From an uncultured Polyangiaceae bacterium (GTDB lineage Bacteria; Myxococcota_A; Polyangia; Polyangiales; Houyiibacteriaceae), in NCBI GenBank assembly GCA_947259605.1, contig CAMYMX010000248.1, forward strand, positions 1 through 5,967: DNA of 5,967 nt, in the 5' to 3' direction. Shown piece by piece: positions 1-5,967 of the stretch (position 1 is the stretch's first letter; each line of letters begins with the position of its first letter). A program made the translations under genes and the position numbers. A model generated the notes under the pieces. The model was not told the origin of the DNA. It was given only the letters and a program-made list of their open reading frames with translations, and ran no database searches.

Positions 1-158
1 TGTTCACGGTTCGTCACTTCTTATCATTCGATTTCAGATCCTTAAGGCACCCTCAGGTCACCCGGGCCCCCGCTTCTGTTTGGCAGAGACGCCGGACAGA
101 GACACCCGGTTTCGACGTGGGCTCTCCAAGTAGTCCCGATGAGCCTCATAGAGGTCGG

Positions 159-1787
159 TCACTTCTTCAGCCGCCGCAGGGCGTCTTCGTAGTCCTTCTG
201 GAGCTTGGAATTCTCGGGCCCGCTGTCGATCGCCATCCGGTAGTAGCGGACGGCTTCCTGCACGTGGCCTCGGTCCATGTTGATGCAAGCAAAGCCCCAT
301 AGGGCGAGCTGGTTCTTGGGATTCAGCAGCCACGCCTGATTGAAGCGCTTGATGGCCAGGGAACAATCGCCCTGGTTGAAGGCGCTCCATCCAACTCGTG
401 CCACATATTCGGCGGCAGCCTCACGACTGCGACCGTCCTTGGTCATCGTCTTGATGTACTCCTTGTCAGCCTGTTGTTGATGCCCGGTCTTCTGGAGGTC
501 GCCGTACATCGGGAGCTCGTTGGCCGGAAACTCAGCACTGCAGGAGGGCACGTTTCGTAGCTCGAAACTGTCGAGATAGTAGGTGATCGGACCGCCTGTA
601 TTCAGCGTACCGAAAGCCCAACCGTGAACCGCGGACAAACCGAGGCCATCTACTGGCGCCCCGTTGCCAACCTCCACGCGGCGCATGTCTGCAAAGCGGA
701 TGGTCACTTTCTTCCATCCGGAGAAATCATCCGTGAAGTCGTAACCAATGCGTTCCGCATCGTCTACGGTCGACGAAGGCTTGCGGTTATCGAGTATATG
801 GACGAACAGCGAGTTGCCGCTGTTGCGACCGTACAGCCAGAAGCTGAACTGGTTGAAGTCGCTCCAGTCATACGACACCCATTGGTCGACGGTGTCGTTT
901 TCGAATAGGTGCGCGAAGGCCGCCCAAGAAATGACGTCGAGGTCGAGCTTCAGCGCTTTGCCGGCTCCCCTGTCAGAGGTTGGCGAAGGCGGGGCTGTCG
1001 TGGAGATTTTCGCGGTGCTACGTTGATCGCTAAACGTCACGAAACCAATTCGAACTTCGGACTGGTCTGTCCCAGACGGTAAGCCGGATTCGAAGTCATC
1101 CAGCACGCCCTCTTTGGCTTTGATCGAGCGGGTATCCGTGGCGTTCGTGAGGTCTTTTCGCGCGCGATCGACTTGCGCCTTGAAAGCGACCATCGCAACG
1201 TCTGTGGCTTTCTCCACGAGTTTGGTAAGCCCGTTTCCCGACGTCTGTCTCGTGGTTAGCTTGCCATCAGCAAACAACCGGTGATGAGAGTTCAGCAGGA
1301 ACGAGAACGCATTCCGACCTCTTCGGTCGAAGACGTAGCAATGGATGCCAAAGATTCGATTGCTTACGGGAGAAATAAGTTCAAGGAAAAGGTGGTAGTC
1401 CGCGTCGGGGGGTTGGCCTTTGAGCGTCTCCGAAATACGCTGGATGCCGTTGAGAAATAGCTCCCATTGAGATCGAGCTTCTGGCCTGCCCAAGTCGACA
1501 CGGATCGATCCCTCGATGGCGGCCCACAGGTTCTTATCCCCGATCGAGGCGATGATCTTCTTCTGCGACGCGACGGAATATGAAGTTTCTACGGGCCCGC
1601 GAATAATCGTCGGATGAACCGCAATCGCTGCCTCATCCAAACGATTGACGAACGCAGAAGCGTATTCGCTATACGGACGAAAACCCGGGTCTAAGACTGT
1701 CTCGTCAGCTTCGTGGGCCAACACCGGCAACGGCAAGATGGCAACGGAAACAAACGCGAGCAGGTGGACAGAAGAGTAGAATCGCAT
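159..1787 (-). CDS. Exported protein with CBM11-like domain and C-terminal TPR repeats
   Basis: No named family is recognised for the full length of this 542-residue protein. Residues 1-24 form a signal peptide: MRFYSS, a hydrophobic run, then a likely cut after PVLA before HEADE. It therefore probably acts in the periplasm or outside the cell. Residues about 40-215 are not recognised. Residues about 228-410 resemble a CBM11/galactose-binding-like beta-sandwich, opening VLDDFESG, with VSYDWSDFNQFSFWLYG, then GWKKVTIRFADM, and closing ITYYLDSFEL. Residues about 461-526 form two TPR units (GWSAFNQGDCSLAIKRFNQA, then a unit ending AVRYYRMAIDSGPEN), which suggests protein binding. The open frame continues 160 codons upstream, but the ATG at 1787 puts the signal peptide first; the ribosome site there (GGA about 10 bases upstream) is weak, and ATG 1820 is an alternative. 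The upstream extension runs antisense to the hydrolase remnant and is unlikely to be coding. No clear terminator is seen in 1-158. The domain order is visible; sugar binding is inferred. Confidence 0.85.
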   Translation of the reverse strand: MRFYSSVHLLAFVSVAILPLPVLAHEADETVLDPGFRPYSEYASAFVNRLDEAAIAVHPTIIRGPVETSYSVASQKKIIASIGDKNLWAAIEGSIRVDLGRPEARSQWELFLNGIQRISETLKGQPPDADYHLFLELISPVSNRIFGIHCYVFDRRGRNAFSFLLNSHHRLFADGKLTTRQTSGNGLTKLVEKATDVAMVAFKAQVDRARKDLTNATDTRSIKAKEGVLDDFESGLPSGTDQSEVRIGFVTFSDQRSTAKISTTAPPSPTSDRGAGKALKLDLDVISWAAFAHLFENDTVDQWVSYDWSDFNQFSFWLYGRNSGNSLFVHILDNRKPSSTVDDAERIGYDFTDDFSGWKKVTIRFADMRRVEVGNGAPVDGLGLSAVHGWAFGTLNTGGPITYYLDSFELRNVPSCSAEFPANELPMYGDLQKTGHQQQADKEYIKTMTKDGRSREAAAEYVARVGWSAFNQGDCSLAIKRFNQAWLLNPKNQLALWGFACINMDRGHVQEAVRYYRMAIDSGPENSKLQKDYEDALRRLKK

Positions 1788-1990
1788 ACGCCCAAATCCG
1801 ATGCGGCGATCGAGCTGCATCAGGCGTGCCAACCAGAAACACCCGGTTCTTCGCGAGTAGGCCGCAACCTGAGCGAAATGGATGCGCTTGACGATCCAAT
1901 CACGAACCATCTGCACGCTCCAGCAACGTGTGCACAATCCGCTGTTATCCCGACTCAGGTCATCAGGATAGTGATGGCTTTCTCCGCTCG

Positions 1991-2000
1991 AGGAAAGGAA
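1991..2000 (+). promoter_or_regulatory. Ribosome binding site of the truncated hydrolase
   Basis: The purine run AGGAAAGGAA ends 5 bases before the ATG at 2006. It supports that start over an in-frame ATG at 1928, whose extra 26 residues do not resemble the family. It also shows that the 5' end of the remnant still looks like a working gene. Confidence 0.6.
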
Positions 2001-2005
2001 AACGA

Positions 2006-2236
2006 ATGAAGCGATTCGGACTCGGGATGCTGGACGAGCTTCCCGACGGGCTCCACGTGGCTTTTTGCGGTGCCGGCTCGCAGCTGCCGGACCCGAAGCG
2101 GTCGGGGCCGTGCACGGCGGTGATCGCCGGCGAGCGTGTCTATGTCGTTGACGTCGGCGCAAGCTCGTCGCGCGTGCTTTCACGCATGCGGCTACCTGCG
2201 AATTCGGAAGTGATCGAGCTGGACGAGCTCCTCTGA
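2006..2236 (+). pseudogene. Truncated MBL-fold (RNase Z-like) metallo-hydrolase, N-terminal fragment
   Basis: The frame encodes 76 residues. LPDGLHVAFCGAGSQLPDP, then RSGPCTAVIAGERVYVVDVG, is the typical first beta-hairpin of metallo-beta-lactamase-fold hydrolases related to ribonuclease Z and arylsulfatase. These are normally about 300 residues or more. In the family, the HxHxDH metal motif follows shortly after the stretch seen here as SSSRVLSRMRLPANS. Instead this frame reads EVIELDELL and stops. No HxHxDH is found in any plus-strand frame up to the tRNA-derived repeat, so the metal centre and the rest of the enzyme are missing. The start has a good ribosome site (AGGAAAGGAA). The fragment is divergent from the exported TPR protein, with 218 bases between them. 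The break lies about 85 bases from the tRNA-derived repeat at 2319, so loss of the 3' part may belong to the rearrangements at this junction. A short real protein is possible but cannot be a metal-dependent hydrolase. Confidence 0.75.
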
Positions 2237-2290
2237 GGCATCGCTCAGGCGACGGATTTCGATCCACCTTGGCACCGTCATGGCATCAAG

Positions 2291-2328
2291 GGAAAAAGAA
2301 AGGCACTTAGCGTGTCCACTAAGTGCCC
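2291..2328 (-). terminator. Rho-independent terminator, probably the original tRNA-fMet terminator
   Basis: On the minus strand GGCACTTAG, an 8-base loop and CTAAGTGCC form a perfect 9-bp stem (arms 2319-2327 and 2302-2310), followed by TTTCTTTTTCC. It overlaps the tRNA-derived repeat and lies just beyond the tRNA 3' fragment, where a tRNA terminator would sit. Minus-strand transcription reaching it now comes from the tetR gene, which ends 190 bases upstream. Confidence 0.8.
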
Positions 2329-2350
2329 GACTTCGTTGGTTGCGGGGGCC
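2319..2350 (-). repeat. 32-bp direct repeat, distal copy: tRNA-fMet 3' fragment (candidate att site)
   Basis: This is identical over 32 bases to 4783-4814. Positions 2337-2350 equal the last 14 bases of tRNA-fMet including the encoded CCA, and 2319-2336 equal the 18 bases downstream of the tRNA. Identity stops sharply at 2351, so no further tRNA sequence is present. Leftward, a weaker similarity (17 of 28 bases by eye) continues through the terminator hairpin. This is the form expected of the end left by integration into a tRNA 3' end. Confidence 0.85.
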
Positions 2351-2517
2351 CGTTACGCACAGCGTTGTCCGGTGGAGTTTGGGGTGCCGATGGGAATGGT
2401 GATCGCTGCGTAGCTGCTCGAAGAACGCAATGGAATCGTCACACTCGCCGGCAAACTCATCGCCCTGCATCGTGAAACCTCGCCGCAGGTGGACTCCACC
2501 ACTTCGGCGATGTGCCC

Positions 2518-3174
2518 TCAGCCGCCAGCCATCGCGCCTTGCAGCAAGTTCCTCACCATGGCCACGAACTGTTCTCGCGCTCGCTCCGGGCTCCAAGGCC
2601 GTCGCTGCACGTTGCTCCTGAGCCCCGGCGCGCCGTGGTAGCTGAGCATGTAGCTCGCCACCCAGAGAGAAAACGCCTCCACGTCGAAGTCGGGCAGCTC
2701 GCTTCGCGCCTGCGCCGCCACCACGTAACCGATGCAGGCCGCAACGACCTCGCGCGCCGGCCCGCCCTCGCCTACCAGCGTCGAGTTGTCGATGTCGAAG
2801 GTCTCGCGCAGCAACAGCGTCGCGTAGTCGGGGTGCTCCTCGCAGAAGTCCCAGAAGGCGGCGCACATCTGAACGATCACGTCCTCGGCCCGGAGGCCCG
2901 TGTTCTGTCCGTAGCGATGGGCGATCCGCTCGGTCAGCGTAGACGACACCGTCGCCAGGATCTCCTCGTAGAGTTGGGCCTTGCCCTCGGGGAAGTGGCT
3001 GTAAACCGTCGCGGCGCGGATCCCCACTCGGTCGGCAATCTTGCGCAACGACGCGGCATCGTAGCCGAAGCGGGCGAACTGATGCGCGGCCTCGCGTAGT
3101 AGGCGCTGCCGGGTGGCGGCGTCTGTCGTCGTCCTCGCGAGGCCCAACTCAGCCGCTGAACTCTTCGAAATCAT
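2518..3174 (-). CDS. TetR/AcrR-family transcriptional regulator
   Basis: This 218-residue protein has the usual length and layout of a TetR-family one-component repressor. The N-terminal DNA-binding domain covers about residues 21-72. TRQRLLREAAHQFARFGYDA forms the first helix and its turn, and SLRKIADRVGIRAATVYSHF (42-61) is the helix-turn-helix, with YSHF matching the conserved YYHF end of the recognition helix. The rest is the ligand-binding and dimerisation half, which is not conserved enough to predict the ligand. The ATG at 3174 has no ribosome site. A candidate promoter places the transcript start about two bases upstream, so the mRNA may be leaderless. The gene is divergent from the P450, with 72 bases between the starts and two palindromes in the gap. 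By family habit it represses itself and the neighbour until a small molecule binds. Its transcript runs towards the terminator at 2291-2328. Confidence 0.93.
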   Translation of the reverse strand: MISKSSAAELGLARTTTDAATRQRLLREAAHQFARFGYDAASLRKIADRVGIRAATVYSHFPEGKAQLYEEILATVSSTLTERIAHRYGQNTGLRAEDVIVQMCAAFWDFCEEHPDYATLLLRETFDIDNSTLVGEGGPAREVVAACIGYVVAAQARSELPDFDVEAFSLWVASYMLSYHGAPGLRSNVQRRPWSPERAREQFVAMVRNLLQGAMAGG

Positions 3175-3178
3175 TGCG

Positions 3179-3207
3179 TTGCATACTACCGTAACGCACG
3201 TTACGGT
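3179..3207 (+). promoter_or_regulatory. Possible P450 promoter
   Basis: TTGCAT (3179-3184), a 17-base spacer and TACGGT (3202-3207) form a weak sigma70-like match. The predicted start, near 3214, would lie in the second palindrome, and the first palindrome would cover the spacer and -10. The -10 matches the consensus at only 3 of 6 bases, so this is tentative. Confidence 0.3.
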
Positions 3208-3211
3208 TCAA
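3183..3211 (-). promoter_or_regulatory. Candidate tetR promoter with operator in its spacer
   Basis: On the minus strand TTGAAC (3211-3206), a 17-base spacer and TAGTAT (3188-3183) give a reasonable sigma70-like promoter. The 18-bp palindrome at 3189-3206 coincides with the spacer, so a bound TetR dimer would block it. The expected transcript start is about 3176, almost at the ATG. Confidence 0.5.
3189..3206. promoter_or_regulatory. TetR operator candidate 1 (perfect 18-bp palindrome)
   Basis: CCGTAACGCACGTTACGG is an 8-bp perfect inverted repeat around CA. The inner core is TAAC-GCAC-GTTA. Its position in the divergent tetR-P450 gap and its size suit a TetR dimer. Confidence 0.75.
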
Positions 3212-3212
3212 C

Positions 3213-3226
3213 CTAACAGCTGTTAG
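3213..3226. promoter_or_regulatory. TetR operator candidate 2 (perfect 14-bp palindrome)
   Basis: CTAACAGCTGTTAG is fully palindromic, with core TAAC-AGCT-GTTA. This is the same TAAC-N4-GTTA pattern as the first palindrome. The centres are 22 bases apart, about two helical turns, so two dimers could sit on the same face of the DNA between the P450 promoter region and its start. Confidence 0.65.
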
Positions 3227-3232
3227 CATCCA

Positions 3233-3238
3233 GAGAGG
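3233..3238 (+). promoter_or_regulatory. Ribosome binding site deciding the P450 TTG start
   Basis: GAGAGG ends 8 bases before TTG at 3247. No ATG start lies in frame nearby, and the first GTG alternative (3322) would remove 25 residues. The Shine-Dalgarno match therefore favours TTG. Confidence 0.6.
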
Positions 3239-3246
3239 CGCCACGT

Positions 3247-4602
3247 TTGGCCACCGCGACCGCAAACGAGCCAATTCCAACCGAGACACGTCGTCCCTTC
3301 GAGCAGCGCCGTCCGCCGCTGGTGAAGTCGGTGCCGTTCATTGGCCCGGTCCGGCAGTTCCTCGGAGATGTTCTTCCATTCCTCATGGAGAGTCGCGCCA
3401 CCTATGGGGATGCGTTCCGCCTACGGATGTTCAACCTCGAGATGACCTGTCTGTGTGGACTCGAGGCCATCGAGCTGCTCGAAGCCGGCAGCTGCTTGCG
3501 GACGAGCAAGTCCATGCACGTGCTCGACGGGGAGCTCGGAAGTTGTCTCCCCAGCACCTTCGACGGCCCCCAGCACCGGATGTTCCGAAAAGCGCATCTC
3601 GAGTTTATGACGGCGAGCCTGGAGTCGAAGCGCCGCGTGGACATCCAGACCCGCCTCGCTGAGCACACTGCGGGATGGGGCGCCGGAGATCAGCTGGACG
3701 TGCTTCATGAAGCCCAGGTTCAAACGGTCGACGTCCTGTCGGTTCTCCTGAATGGCGAGCCCTTTCCATTCAGCAAGAAGGACTTGGCCCTGGTCGTGCA
3801 CACCCTGATCTGGGCCACGTTCGGGCATGCGCCCCCGTGGGTCTTGCGGAATCCCGTTTACCGGTCTGTCCAGAAGCGCATGCGTTCGCATTTCTTGGAT
3901 CTGGTCGCTCGGATTCGCTCGAGCCCCGAGCGCGCCTCGACGCTCGTGGGGCGCTACCTCGATCTCGAACCTCCCATTGGGCGGGAGCGCTGGGAGGATC
4001 GCGATCTCGTCGCAGTGCCTTACAGCGCCTACCTGGCAGGCTTCGATACCGTCGCGTCGGCCAGTTCCTTTCTCCTCTACCGGCTCCTCACCCACCCGGA
4101 CCATCTGGCTCAGGTCAGGCAGGAGCTCGAGGAGCTTTCTCGCGAGTCCACTGGCCCGGTCGCTCCGGCCAAGCAGAAGTATCTCCGCGCCGCGTTCCTC
4201 GAGGCCGTGCGGCTGAACCCACCGGGTACGGCTGTCATTCGTGTCGCCGATCGGGACTTCGAGTTCGCCGGCTATTCGATTCGCAAGGGCGACGAGGTCC
4301 TGGTCGTCATCGCGAGCGACCACCTCAACCCCGAAATCTTCGAGCGTCCGAACGAGTTCGATCCGACCCGCTATTTTGCATCGCAGTCGGGCCCTCTGAG
4401 GCGACGGGTGCTCCCGTTCGGCAGCGGCAGCCACCGCTGCACCGGCGCAGTGCTCGGTGAGCTTGTGGCCGTCGAGATGGTTTCCTATTGGGTGAACAAC
4501 TTCGACTTGGAGGTCGCGCCGGCCAGGCGAAAGGTGCGCGCGGTGGCCCGGCCCTTCACGCAGCCCGAAGGCCTGCGGGTCAAGGTCCTTGCTCGCCGCT
4601 GA
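3247..4602 (+). CDS. Cytochrome P450 monooxygenase
   Basis: The 451-residue protein has no membrane anchor and fits a soluble bacterial P450, which inserts one oxygen atom from O2 into an organic substrate using electrons from a redox partner. All main landmarks are visible. The C-helix stretch HRMFRK spans 110-115. The I-helix oxygen-activation motif AGFDT spans 264-268, with acid D267 and T268. The K-helix ExxR is E319-R322 in FLEAVRLNPPG. FDPTRYF (371-377) fills the PERF-like place. The heme loop FGSGSHRCTG spans 391-400 with Cys398 as the iron ligand. The enzyme looks intact. The start is TTG, chosen for the GAGAGG ribosome site 8 bases upstream. No ferredoxin or reductase gene lies nearby, so the partner is presumably encoded elsewhere. 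The divergent TetR gene and paired palindromes suggest inducible expression. CYP family and substrate cannot be assigned by eye. Confidence 0.95.
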   Translation: MATATANEPIPTETRRPFEQRRPPLVKSVPFIGPVRQFLGDVLPFLMESRATYGDAFRLRMFNLEMTCLCGLEAIELLEAGSCLRTSKSMHVLDGELGSCLPSTFDGPQHRMFRKAHLEFMTASLESKRRVDIQTRLAEHTAGWGAGDQLDVLHEAQVQTVDVLSVLLNGEPFPFSKKDLALVVHTLIWATFGHAPPWVLRNPVYRSVQKRMRSHFLDLVARIRSSPERASTLVGRYLDLEPPIGRERWEDRDLVAVPYSAYLAGFDTVASASSFLLYRLLTHPDHLAQVRQELEELSRESTGPVAPAKQKYLRAAFLEAVRLNPPGTAVIRVADRDFEFAGYSIRKGDEVLVVIASDHLNPEIFERPNEFDPTRYFASQSGPLRRRVLPFGSGSHRCTGAVLGELVAVEMVSYWVNNFDLEVAPARRKVRAVARPFTQPEGLRVKVLARR

Positions 4603-4756
4603 AGGTCTTCAGAAGGCCCCTCGCGAACATGTCGAGCGAGCACGAGAGCGCACAAACGACCGCTGAAAACGCGGCGCTCCTGTGCATGCGCCACCACGCT
4701 CGCGCGTGCCGCATCGCTTGTTCGCAGTGCGTGATGGCACCCTCGCGGCACCGAGC

Positions 4757-4792
4757 GCAAAGAAGGACACCTAGCCCATTCGCTAAGTGCCC
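4757..4792 (-). terminator. Terminator-like hairpin downstream of tRNA-fMet
   Basis: On the minus strand GGGCACTTAG, an 8-base loop and CTAGGTGTCC form a 10-bp stem with two G-U pairs (arms 4783-4792 and 4765-4774), followed by the short T-rich tail TTCTTTGC. One arm is inside the 32-bp repeat and the other outside. The shape matches the hairpin at 2302-2327, with a weaker tail. Confidence 0.6.
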
Positions 4793-4800
4793 GACTTCGT

Positions 4801-4814
<14 letters not shown>
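4783..4814 (-). repeat. 32-bp direct repeat, tRNA-proximal copy (candidate att site)
   Basis: Identical to 2319-2350. It covers the last 14 bases of the intact tRNA-fMet gene (4801-4814) and the 18 bases downstream. If the segment is an integrated element, this copy came with it and restored the tRNA 3' end, including A72, the discriminator base and CCA. Confidence 0.85.
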
Positions 4815-4877
<63 letters not shown>

Positions 4878-4882
4878 GCCTC

Positions 4883-4910
4883 TTTATAGTCATGGGCTTT
4901 GACTTGTCAA
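4883..4910 (-). promoter_or_regulatory. tRNA-fMet promoter (sigma70-like)
   Basis: On the minus strand TTGACA (4910-4905), a 16-base spacer and TATAAA (4888-4883) are close to consensus. The -10 ends only 5 bases before the first tRNA base, so the transcript should begin at or next to the mature 5' end. A 14-bp palindrome, TTTGACTTGTCAAA (4898-4911), overlaps the -35. Confidence 0.75.
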
Positions 4911-4931
4911 AACGAGCCCAGGTACTAGATT
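4904..4931 (+). promoter_or_regulatory. Possible divergent promoter for the efflux adaptor
   Basis: TTGTCA (4904-4909), a 16-base spacer and TAGATT (4926-4931) form a weak match. Transcription would start about 4938, exactly at the adaptor ATG, giving a leaderless mRNA. This fits the lack of a ribosome site, but the motif is modest. Confidence 0.3.
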
Positions 4932-4937
4932 TTTTCG

Positions 4938-5967
4938 ATGATTTCGCGCGTTTTCGGCCTTCGAGGGTGGCAGTTGCTAGGGCTATCACTGATGGCCCTG
5001 GGCTGTGAAGGCCAGGCGCCGGCCAAGAGCGGCCCGAACGGGCCTCCTCCTGCGCGAGTCCGGGTCGGCGAGGTGCGCGCGGGGAGCATCGAGGCGCAGT
5101 GGTCGTTCCTCGGTGACGTAAGCGCGCTGCAGCGTGCGCGCCTTGCGGCGGGTGCGTCCGGGGAAGTGCGGCGGGTGCTGGTTCGCGTCGGCGACCGCGT
5201 GAAGCAGGGGGACTTGCTGGTCGATATCGACCCTTCCCTCGCCGCGGCTCGGATGCGAGCCGCCTCGGCTTCGAAGCAAGCAGGAGCGGCGGATCTCGAG
5301 CGCGCGCAGCGTGATGCCGAGCGATTGACCACCGCAGGCCCGGACATCGCAGCCGCGGCGGAGATCGAACAGGCCACGTCGGAGCGAAAGCGTGCAATTG
5401 CGGAGCGCGGGCGACTCAAGGCGGCGGAAGCCGAGGCGCGCGCGGCGCTCGGCCGGCATCGGGTCAAGGCGCCGTTCGATGGTGTGGTTGCGAGCAGAAA
5501 TGTCGACCCCGGTGACTGGGTCGATCCTGGCATCGAAGTGATCGAGCTCGTGGATGATCGCGGCGTCGAAGTGCTGGCATCGGTGCCTCCGGAGGTCGCG
5601 CGCTTCTTGTCCATCGAAGACAAGGCCAGCCTTTCACGTCAGGGCGAAACGACCCCGGCCACCGTTCGAGGCATCGTGCGCGCGCTCGACACAGAATCCC
5701 GCACCGTGCGTTTGCGCTTGGTTCCCGACGAACCGAAAGCCTGGTTGCTGCCTGGCGCAGCGGTCGACGTACTGCTGACGATCGAACGCAGTGAGGAAGG
5801 CGCACTCGTCATTCCGCGCGACGCGCTCGTCTATGGCATTGCGAGCCTGAAGGTCGTGAAATCGGTCGACGGCAAGGCGGAGCCGGTGCCGGTCGATGTC
5901 GTGGCGCGGGGCCGGGATGAGGTTTTAGTCCGAGCCGATGGGCTCGCGGCGGGGGATTTGGTACTAA
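4938..5967 (+). CDS. RND/HlyD-type efflux periplasmic adaptor lipoprotein (3' end beyond window)
   Basis: The frame is open for 343 codons to the window edge with no stop, so the gene is partial. Residues 1-23 read MISRVFGLRGWQLLGLSLMA then LGC, a lipoprotein-type signal with Cys23 as the lipidation site; the box ALGC is slightly off consensus. The order then fits a membrane fusion protein: first lipoyl half about 66-98 (AGASGEVRRVLVRVGDRVKQ, then GDLLVDID), an Ala/Arg/Glu-rich helical hairpin about 100-171, second lipoyl half about 173-206 (KAPFDGVVASRNVDPGDWVD), a beta-barrel about 207-285, and the start of the membrane-proximal domain with VIPRDALVYG. Such adaptors link an inner-membrane RND pump to an outer-membrane channel; a pump gene is expected downstream, off-window. 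An in-frame TAG at 4926 limits the start to 4938 or later. No ribosome site is seen. The gene is head-to-head with tRNA-fMet, 60 bases apart. Confidence 0.92.
   Translation, partial: MISRVFGLRGWQLLGLSLMALGCEGQAPAKSGPNGPPPARVRVGEVRAGSIEAQWSFLGDVSALQRARLAAGASGEVRRVLVRVGDRVKQGDLLVDIDPSLAAARMRAASASKQAGAADLERAQRDAERLTTAGPDIAAAAEIEQATSERKRAIAERGRLKAAEAEARAALGRHRVKAPFDGVVASRNVDPGDWVDPGIEVIELVDDRGVEVLASVPPEVARFLSIEDKASLSRQGETTPATVRGIVRALDTESRTVRLRLVPDEPKAWLLPGAAVDVLLTIERSEEGALVIPRDALVYGIASLKVVKSVDGKAEPVPVDVVARGRDEVLVRADGLAAGDLVL

Noticed and set aside
1..158. Gene or RNA at the left edge
   Set aside because: Only short frames without family resemblance are present, and no clear hairpin with T-tract was found. 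The minus-strand frame at 58-390 is a shadow of the TPR region.
1788..2267. N-terminal extension of the exported TPR protein by 160 codons
   Set aside because: It would bury the signal peptide, it overlaps the hydrolase remnant antisense, and its translation is Arg-rich with no recognisable domain.
2351..2372. Possible third TetR operator just inside the left repeat
   Set aside because: CGTTACGCAC matches 9 of 10 bases of the first operator half (CGTAACGCAC), but it lacks the TAAC core and a matching second half, so it is probably chance.
2351..2517. Remnant of an integrase or excisionase inside the left end
   Set aside because: All frames were read by eye. None shows recombinase motifs such as the catalytic Arg-His-Tyr context, and stops interrupt the plus frames.
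2192..2866. 224-codon minus-strand frame across the tRNA-derived repeat
   Set aside because: It overlaps tetR in another frame and translates the tRNA fragment and terminator. No family resemblance was seen.
3421..4434. Long open frame of 337 codons antisense to the P450
   Set aside because: It is a GC-rich shadow of a clear P450 with all motifs on the other strand. The translation matches no family and has no plausible start signal.
4925..5623. Open frames antisense to the efflux adaptor, including 4925-5623, 4986-5459 and 5464-5805
   Set aside because: The plus strand encodes a coherent adaptor with lipobox, lipoyl halves and helical hairpin. The antisense frames are low-complexity Ser/Arg/Ala-rich shadows.

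Overview
The window looks like a piece of a GC-rich Gram-negative chromosome. It carries an exported protein with a cleavable signal peptide, a lipoprotein-type efflux adaptor, and an initiator tRNA close to the E. coli one with CCA encoded. A proteobacterial or similar lineage fits, but the sequence alone does not fix the phylum.

Layout, left to right. At 159-1787 (minus) is a 542-residue exported protein with an unrecognised N-terminal half, a CBM11/galactose-binding-like middle domain and two C-terminal TPR units. Divergent from it at 2006-2236 (plus) is the first 76 codons of a metallo-beta-lactamase-fold hydrolase of the RNase Z-like type. It is cut off just before the metal-binding motif, so it is a remnant. 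Next come a rho-independent terminator (2291-2328) and a 32-bp sequence (2319-2350) that exactly duplicates the 3' end and downstream flank of the initiator tRNA gene at 4801-4877.

Between the two 32-bp copies (2464 bp from copy to copy) lie only a TetR-family regulator (2518-3174, minus) and a cytochrome P450 (3247-4602, plus). They are divergently transcribed from a 72-bp gap that holds two perfect palindromes sharing the core TAAC-N4-GTTA. The arrangement matches what site-specific integration into a tRNA 3' end leaves behind: an intact tRNA at one end, and a short tRNA 3' fragment followed by the old chromosomal terminator at the other. No integrase is present, so this is either a deletion remnant or a small cargo-only element.

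Right of the element, the tRNA-fMet gene has a near-consensus promoter (4883-4910, minus). Head-to-head with it, starting at 4938 (plus), is an RND/HlyD-type periplasmic adaptor lipoprotein that runs off the window end.

How the genes work together: TetR and P450 form a natural pair in which TetR probably represses both itself and the P450 until a ligand, perhaps the P450 substrate, releases it. The exported TPR protein and the efflux adaptor belong to the flanking chromosome and show no functional link to that pair.
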